A stretch of DNA of 7,883 bases, from positions 1,696 to 9,578 of the forward strand of contig JACQXH010000103.1 in assembly GCA_016208845.1 (NCBI GenBank). The letters are read 5' to 3'. Below are positions 4,986 through 7,883 of the stretch, one piece after another. Each line of letters begins with the position of its first letter. Within the stretch, counting starts at the first letter, position 1. The position numbers and the translations under genes were made by a program. The notes under the pieces were generated by a model. The model was not told the origin of the DNA. It made no database searches and saw nothing but the letters and a program-made list of their open reading frames with translations. The stretch is from Nitrospirota bacterium (GTDB lineage Bacteria; Nitrospirota; Thermodesulfovibrionia; UBA6902; BMS3Bbin08).

Positions 4986-6161
4986 TTAAAGTGCCTTCCC
5001 AATCCTCTCGACCGCCTCTTTCATCCTTTTTGCCGGAACTGTAAGGGCAAATCTTATGTAACCCTCTCCAGGAGCGCCGAATCCGTTGCCCGGGGTTCCG
5101 AGCACCCCTGCCTTATCGAGCAAATGAGCAACCAAGCTTGATGAACTGAAGCCCTTCGGCACACTTGCCCAGAGATAAAATGTGGCCTTTGGCTTTTCTG
5201 CTTCGATCCCAAGGCCTTTAAGCCCCTTGTACAGAATATCCCTTCTTCCCTGAAAGGTATCCCTTATTTTTCTAAGGACCGGATCACCCGTCCTCAGCGC
5301 CTCTATTCCTGCCTCCTGAACTGCCTGAAAAATTCCTGAATCAAGATTTGACTTTATCTTCCCAAGGCCAGCAAGCACTGCATGGTTGCCGACCGCGAAA
5401 CCTATCCTCCAGCCCGTCATATTATATGTCTTGGAAAGAGAATGGAACTCTATGCCCACATCCCTGGCGCCGGGCAACTGAAGAAAGCTCAGCGGCTTCA
5501 TATTATCATAATAGATCTCTGAATATGCGGCGTCATGGCAAACTATGATATTGTGTTTGGCGGCAAAATTTATGACGGCCTTATAGAAGTCCCTTCCGGC
5601 AACTGCAGAGGTCGGGTTATTCGGATAATTTATGAACATAAGCCTTGCTTTTTTGAGAACATCATTCGGGATGGCCTTTAGATCAGGGAGAAAACGATTT
5701 TTCTTAAGCAGGGGCATCATGTGGACCTCACCCCCTGCAAAGAGTGTTGAAACCGGATAGACCGGATATCCGGGAGAAGGCACGAGCACAACATCGCCCG
5801 GGTTAATAAATGCAAGAGGTATATGGCCGATACCCTCCTTGGAGCCTATCAGCGAGAGGACCTCTGTTTGAGGATTCAGGGAGACATTGAATCTTTCTTT
5901 GTACCAGTCTGCAACCGCCTGCCTGAAAGCCGGCATCCCTTCATATGAGGGATAGCGGTGGTGCTCCGGGTTCTGAACGGCTTTCTTCATCCTGTCGACA
6001 ATATGCCATGGTGTAGGGATGTCCGGATCTCCTATGCTGATGTCTATAAGGTCAACACCCTTGCTTACAGCTTCCTTCTTCATCTTGTCGATCGCTGCAA
6101 AAAGATATGGCGGAAGGTGTTTGACGCGTGCTGCAAGCTCAATTGAAATTTTCTTGCTCAA
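4986..6161 (-). CDS. dapL: LL-diaminopimelate aminotransferase (DapL-type, class I PLP aminotransferase)
   Basis: DapL converts tetrahydrodipicolinate plus glutamate directly to LL-diaminopimelate, a shortcut to lysine and peptidoglycan precursors. The 391-residue product shows ARVKHLPPYLFAAID at the N-terminus, ISIGDPDIPTP (41-51), HRYPSYEGMPAFR (68-80), NYPNNPT (178-184) and CHDAAYSEIYYD (208-219; Asp210 binds the PLP ring nitrogen). The PLP lysine Lys244 lies in HSLSKTYNMTGWRIGF, and Arg370 in GYIRFAL should bind the substrate carboxylate. The start is TTG at 6161-6159, six nt after a perfect AGGAGG; the first in-frame ATG is residue 27, inside conserved sequence. It has its own promoter at the end of tupC, and folK follows. 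Related class I enzymes (aspartate or alanine aminotransferases) are close in sequence, but the N-terminal LPPYLF block and the folK neighbour favour DapL. Confidence 0.88.
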   Translation of the reverse strand: MSKKISIELAARVKHLPPYLFAAIDKMKKEAVSKGVDLIDISIGDPDIPTPWHIVDRMKKAVQNPEHHRYPSYEGMPAFRQAVADWYKERFNVSLNPQTEVLSLIGSKEGIGHIPLAFINPGDVVLVPSPGYPVYPVSTLFAGGEVHMMPLLKKNRFLPDLKAIPNDVLKKARLMFINYPNNPTSAVAGRDFYKAVINFAAKHNIIVCHDAAYSEIYYDNMKPLSFLQLPGARDVGIEFHSLSKTYNMTGWRIGFAVGNHAVLAGLGKIKSNLDSGIFQAVQEAGIEALRTGDPVLRKIRDTFQGRRDILYKGLKGLGIEAEKPKATFYLWASVPKGFSSSSLVAHLLDKAGVLGTPGNGFGAPGEGYIRFALTVPAKRMKEAVERIGKAL

Positions 6162-6167
6162 TACGGG

Positions 6168-6173
6168 CCTCCT
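6168..6173 (-). promoter_or_regulatory. Strong ribosome binding site fixing the TTG start of dapL
   Basis: AGGAGG on the minus strand ends six nt before TTG (6161-6159). It is the best Shine-Dalgarno match in the window and shows that the rare TTG codon is the real start. Confidence 0.85.
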
Positions 6174-6204
6174 GCGTTCGGTATTATTTAAATAAAAGTT
6201 GTTT

Positions 6205-6234
6205 ATTATAAGTGTTTCGGATGATTTATTTCAA
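6205..6234 (-). promoter_or_regulatory. Probable sigma70-type promoter of dapL
   Basis: On the minus strand, TTGAAA (6234-6229, five of six to the -35 consensus) and a perfect TATAAT (6210-6205) are separated by 18 nt. The -35 box overlaps the tupC stop codon. Transcription would begin near 6198, leaving a leader of about 37 nt with AGGAGG near its end. dapL-folK-galT can therefore be transcribed apart from the transporter genes. The rest of the 69-nt gap is AT-rich with no hairpin. Confidence 0.7.
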
Positions 6235-6959
6235 AAAGCCTTCCCGGTGATCTTCCCGTTCCGCATGACAAGGGCCGCGCCTGCGAGCCTTTCTGCCTGC
6301 GAGATATCATGCGTGGCGATGATCACGGTTGTCATTTTATCTTTTCTCAAATTTAAGATTATGTCCTCTATTATCTCTGTATTCTCCTGGTCGACCGAGG
6401 CAGTAGGCTCGTCAAGAAACAGCACCTCAGGCCCTATAACAATAGCTCGCGCAATGCCGAGCCTCTGAGCCTCTCCGCTTGAAAGGGTGAGTGCGGCATG
6501 GTTCTTCTTGTGGAGCAGGCCCACAAACTCAAGCGCCTTGTCAGCCTTTTCTTCCGCAGCCGGGCTGTTTATCCCTCGTATTTTTAATCCATAAGCCACA
6601 TTTTTAAGGACCGTTGTATTGAAAATTCCCACTCCGGGCAGCACAAGGGTCATCCTTCGTTTTAATCCCATGTCATTTCTTAAAATAGTATTTTCTGAAG
6701 TTACACGCCCTGTTGATTCTCCCCTTGATTCCACTTCTGATAAAGGGGGGCAAAAGGGGGGATCTGAGAGATAATTTATTTCGCCCTTGTCAGGCTGTTC
6801 AAGCAGGGCGCATATCCTCAGGAATGTTGATTTGCCGCTTCCATTGGCTCCCATTAATGTATAAATACCTCCGCTGTCAAGGGAAACGGAACAGTCTTTC
6901 AGGACGGATCTTCCGTTGTAGCTTTTGCAGATATTAATTGCATTTAGCCCTAAACTCAT
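6231..6959 (-). CDS. tupC: Tungstate-type ABC transporter ATP-binding protein (TupC-like) with in-frame repeat insertion
   Basis: This is the cytoplasmic ATPase of a Tup-type oxyanion importer; tungstate is inferred from similarity and from the partner permease. Walker A is GANGSGKST (37-45), the signature LSSGE (159-163), Walker B VLFLDEP (179-185) with Glu184, the D-loop SVD (188-190), and the switch histidine His217 in ATHD. Two oddities stand out. Residues ~65-82 (SDPPFCPPLSEVESRGES) are an extra block encoded by a C/G-rich repeat, placed between the GEI strand and the RRMTLVL strand. The Q-loop position after MTLVL is Pro108 where Gln is expected. Length (242) fits the family plus the insertion. 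The ATG overlaps the tupB stop as ATGA, which implies coupled translation. It is followed by dapL, which has its own promoter. Confidence 0.88.
   Translation of the reverse strand: MSLGLNAINICKSYNGRSVLKDCSVSLDSGGIYTLMGANGSGKSTFLRICALLEQPDKGEINYLSDPPFCPPLSEVESRGESTGRVTSENTILRNDMGLKRRMTLVLPGVGIFNTTVLKNVAYGLKIRGINSPAAEEKADKALEFVGLLHKKNHAALTLSSGEAQRLGIARAIVIGPEVLFLDEPTASVDQENTEIIEDIILNLRKDKMTTVIIATHDISQAERLAGAALVMRNGKITGKAF
6719..6761 (-). repeat. C/G-rich palindromic element, in frame inside tupC
   Basis: Read in gene sense (minus strand), this is a C-run, TTTTG, a second C-run, TTTATCAGAAGTGGAATCAA and GGGGAG. From TG at 6752 it aligns with the hisH copy at 2809: TG, a C-run, TTATCA, a G-rich segment, GGAAT, AA, then a G-run. 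In the tupC frame it reads PPFCPPLSEVESRG, sharing CPPLS plus E and G with the hisH insertion. The likely inserted block is 6714-6767, which is 54 nt or 18 codons. Confidence 0.78.
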
Positions 6960-7654
6960 ACAGTTGTTTTTACCATGCCTTTTCTCTGCACTGCATGCAG
7001 GAAGCCGTTTATAATTAATGAAAGCATTATAAGAATTATGCCGAGGGCGATGGCAAGCTCAAAATTCCCTTTATCGGTTTCGAGTGCAATAGTGGTGGTC
7101 ATGACCCTGGTATAGCCTGCAAGATTCCCTCCTACGACCAGTATGGCCCCGACCTCTGATACAGCCCTTCCGAATGCCGCGATCACGCCTGACATTATCC
7201 CGTATCGCGCCTCTCTCATGACGTTAAGCGAAGTCTGAAAAGGAGTCGCCCCCAGCGTCTGTGAGGCCTGTTTTATGATCGGGTCTACATTTACGATAGC
7301 AGAATGAGATAAGGACGCCACGATAGGGAATGCGAGGATGCTTTGAGCAATGACCATTGCCGAAGGCGAATAGAGCAGGCCCATAAAGCCCAGAGGCCCG
7401 CTCCTTGAAAGGATCAGATAAAGAAAAAGACCGGCCACGACCGGCGGAAGGCCCATGAACGTATTCATCAGGGTTATGACCAGCCCTCTTGCCGGAAACC
7501 TACTGAAGCTGACAATCGCCCCGAGCGCAAGCCCGGCACAGGCCGCGATCACAAGCGCAAGGCCTGAAACCCTGAGGGACAAAAAAATAATAGAGAGCAA
7601 TTCCAGGTCAAGGCCTGCTATAAGAGAAAATGCCTTTGTAATACCTTCGATCAT
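6956..7654 (-). CDS. tupB: Tungstate-type ABC transporter permease (TupB-like)
   Basis: The 232-residue inner-membrane protein is a single-domain binding-protein-dependent permease. Hydrophobic spans lie at about 19-49, 58-83, 95-117, 148-175 and 197-219. The cytoplasmic coupling loop (EAA-type), which docks on the ATPase, is QASQTLGATPFQT at ~129-141. The block FGRAVSEVGAILVVGGNLAG followed by YTRVMTTTIALETDKGNFEL is characteristic of TupB-like tungstate permeases and separates it from the molybdate permease ModB. The ATG at 7654 has only a weak ribosome site, but no other in-frame start lies between it and the upstream stop. The gene normally before it, tupA for the periplasmic binding protein, is missing; a PIN-domain gene ends 33 nt upstream instead. 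Substrate is inferred from family resemblance only. Confidence 0.9.
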   Translation of the reverse strand: MIEGITKAFSLIAGLDLELLSIIFLSLRVSGLALVIAACAGLALGAIVSFSRFPARGLVITLMNTFMGLPPVVAGLFLYLILSRSGPLGFMGLLYSPSAMVIAQSILAFPIVASLSHSAIVNVDPIIKQASQTLGATPFQTSLNVMREARYGIMSGVIAAFGRAVSEVGAILVVGGNLAGYTRVMTTTIALETDKGNFELAIALGIILIMLSLIINGFLHAVQRKGMVKTTV

Positions 7655-7687
7655 CTGATTTATTCTGCCGGAGCGGATTCTATTTTT

Positions 7688-7883
7688 CTATACATCCTCT
7701 ATCCATAAAATTGTCTTCTTCAGCGGGCCGTGTTTCAACGCATTATATAATTTAAGATCAGCGGTCACCATGCGGCATCCACTGGTTTTCGCAAGAGCAA
7801 GATAAAGGCTGTCATAAAAAGACCTGCGCGATTCATGAGCAATGCTTAAGGCATCTGTCATGAGCAAACGCGAATTAACAATA
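7688..7883 (-). CDS. PIN-domain protein, C-terminal part (VapC-like toxin ribonuclease)
   Basis: Sixty-four codons of an open frame enter from the right edge and stop at TAG (7690-7688). The visible part reads MTDALSIAHESRRSFYDSLY from residue 8, then LALAKTSGCRMVTADLKLYN, and ends KKTILWIEDV. FYDSLYLALA (residue 24 is Asp) and VTADLKLYNAL (residue 42 is Asp) are the two C-terminal acidic-residue blocks of the PIN nuclease fold. The N-terminal aspartate and any antitoxin gene lie outside the window. Such proteins are mostly VapC toxins that cut tRNA or rRNA and are neutralised by a small antitoxin encoded just upstream. A stand-alone PIN nuclease is also possible. It ends 33 nt before tupB on the same strand. 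Confidence 0.82.
   Translation of the reverse strand, partial: IVNSRLLMTDALSIAHESRRSFYDSLYLALAKTSGCRMVTADLKLYNALKHGPLKKTILWIEDV

Noticed and set aside
7655..7687. Terminator between the PIN gene and tupB
   Set aside because: GC-rich bases near 7667-7675 do not form a stable stem followed by T residues on the minus strand.

Overview
This window is about 7.9 kb of a bacterial chromosome. It holds nine protein genes or gene fragments and an unusual density of short dispersed repeats. The gene set (pyruvoyl-type arginine decarboxylase, LL-diaminopimelate aminotransferase, TupBC-type tungstate transporter, a GalT-like nucleotidylyltransferase) together with 'CACAGAG' and 'CCCCCTTATCAA' repeats suggests an environmental anaerobe of the Nitrospirota or Desulfobacterota type. 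That placement is an inference from gene families and is weak. There are no tRNA or rRNA genes, IS transposases or CRISPR arrays.

Layout: (1) 1-767, plus strand: the end of a UvrD/PcrA helicase gene, abutted directly by gatC. (2) 801-2148, minus strand: a putrescine module, pdaD (arginine to agmatine) followed by an agmatinase gene that lacks its last third and probably cannot work. (3) 2431-3186, plus strand: an isolated hisH for histidine biosynthesis, convergent with the next block and overlapping it by 14 nt. (4) 3173-7883, minus strand, read right to left: a partial PIN-domain (VapC-like) toxin, tupB, tupC, dapL (lysine/cell wall), folK (folate) and galT. tupB and tupC overlap by ATGA. 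dapL has its own well-formed sigma70-type promoter and a TTG start behind a perfect AGGAGG.

The most interesting layer is the repeats, which have entered genes as well as the gaps. Two direct copies of a ~180-bp CACAGAG element (A at 1400-1585, B at 2300-2480) flank pdaD, and copy B supplies the start codon and first ~16 codons of hisH. A second, C/G-rich palindromic family sits in frame inside both hisH (2809-2844) and tupC (6719-6761), and both copies encode the same pentapeptide CPPLS. This resembles the protein-invading palindromic elements known from Rickettsia. A heptanucleotide array (CCAACCC units) follows the palindrome inside hisH. A different heptamer family (AAACAGT units, in two inverted arrays) fills the whole dapL-folK gap. 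A fourth palindrome (ATTCTCGCC/GGCGGGAAT) lies between folK and galT.

All gaps between genes are shorter than 300 bases, and nearly all are occupied by these repeats. The exceptions are 2149-2299, which carries the pdaD promoter, and 6162-6230, which carries the dapL promoter.
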